34,161 nucleotides of DNA from CAYFUL01 sp964346375 (GTDB lineage Bacteria; Bacillota; Clostridia; Tissierellales; Peptoniphilaceae): assembly GCA_964346375.1 (NCBI GenBank), contig CAYFUL010000009.1, forward strand, positions 1 through 34,161. Reading direction: 5' to 3'. The number at the start of each line of letters is the position of its first letter. The first letter of the stretch is position 1. Shown here piece after piece: positions 34,116-34,161 of this stretch. The notes below the pieces were generated by a model. That model did no database searches. It was not told where the DNA came from and saw only the letters and a list, made by a program, of their open reading frames with translations. Position numbers and translations under genes: made by a program.

Positions 34116-34161
34116 ACTATCCCCTCGGTTCGGTCGGGGACGACCGACCCCTACCATGAAT
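34116..34161. repeat. GC-rich dispersed repeat, copy 2 (cut by window edge)
   Basis: Begins ACTATCCCC, then a CGG-TCGG-CGGGG pattern, then CCCTACCATGAAT, matching the left end of the repeat at 20277 base for base over much of its length. The rest is outside the window. Confidence 0.6.

Noticed and set aside
1..34161. CRISPR array, prophage or intact insertion sequence
   Set aside because: No regularly spaced repeats, no phage structural genes and no transposase frames were seen.

Overview
The window is low-GC bacterial chromosome from a Gram-positive anaerobe of the Bacillota. Evidence: strong AGGAGG-type ribosome sites, several TTG starts, an S12 protein with the Bacillus-type N-terminal insert, an RpoB/RpoC pair without proteobacterial inserts, a DUF438/hemerythrin/PAS protein, and an rbgA-rnhB-yraN-comM-dprA-topA block. 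A clostridia-like or Tissierellia/Peptoniphilaceae-type host is my inference; nothing here fixes the genus. Three 10-N blocks (8770-8779, 11995-12004, 21523-21532) are scaffold joins, and each cuts a real gene (rpoB, a tRNA-Leu, an AlkD-like gene).

Layout. 1-3112 (minus): the str operon rpsL-rpsG-fusA-tuf, driven by a consensus promoter at 3205-3233. 3490-3884 (plus): a small unrecognised, possibly frameshifted membrane-protein gene with its own promoter, RBS and terminator. 4053-11285 (minus): rpoB-rpoC with its own promoter and terminator, without rplL next to it. 11313-11978 (minus): a decayed hicA-hicB toxin-antitoxin pair lying between two identical copies of a terminator hairpin, beside tRNA-Leu(GAG). 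12133-16889 (minus): DUF438/PAS sensor, polA, coaE. The polA ribosome site is buried in a terminator-like hairpin. 17001-20198 (plus): tRNA-Leu(CAA), an ECF transporter S component that seems to start with ATT, then an MBOAT acyltransferase and a DHHW/AlgX-like protein, probably a surface-polymer O-acetylation pair. 20199-20664: intergenic, with a GC-rich repeat whose second copy runs off the right edge (34116-34161). 20665-33952 (minus): 13 genes packed with overlaps or gaps of at most 10 nt: rbgA, rnhB, yraN, comM, dprA, topA, gspE/pilB, gspF/pilC, sirtuin, methyltransferase, hslO, a broken GNAT gene, an AlkD-like gene and a nitroreductase (14 if the broken gene is counted).

Function. The left half is core information processing (translation factors, ribosomal proteins, RNA polymerase). 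The long right-hand operon combines ribosome assembly (RbgA), RNA/DNA maintenance (RNase HII, topoisomerase I, AlkD-like), DNA uptake and recombination (ComM, DprA, a type IV pilus-type motor pair) and stress proteins (Hsp33, sirtuin, nitroreductase). The most notable points are an in-frame TGA at codon 5 of topA, the hairpin over the polA start, the hicAB remnant between duplicated terminators, the ATT start, and the repeat family. I see no CRISPR array, prophage or intact insertion sequence.
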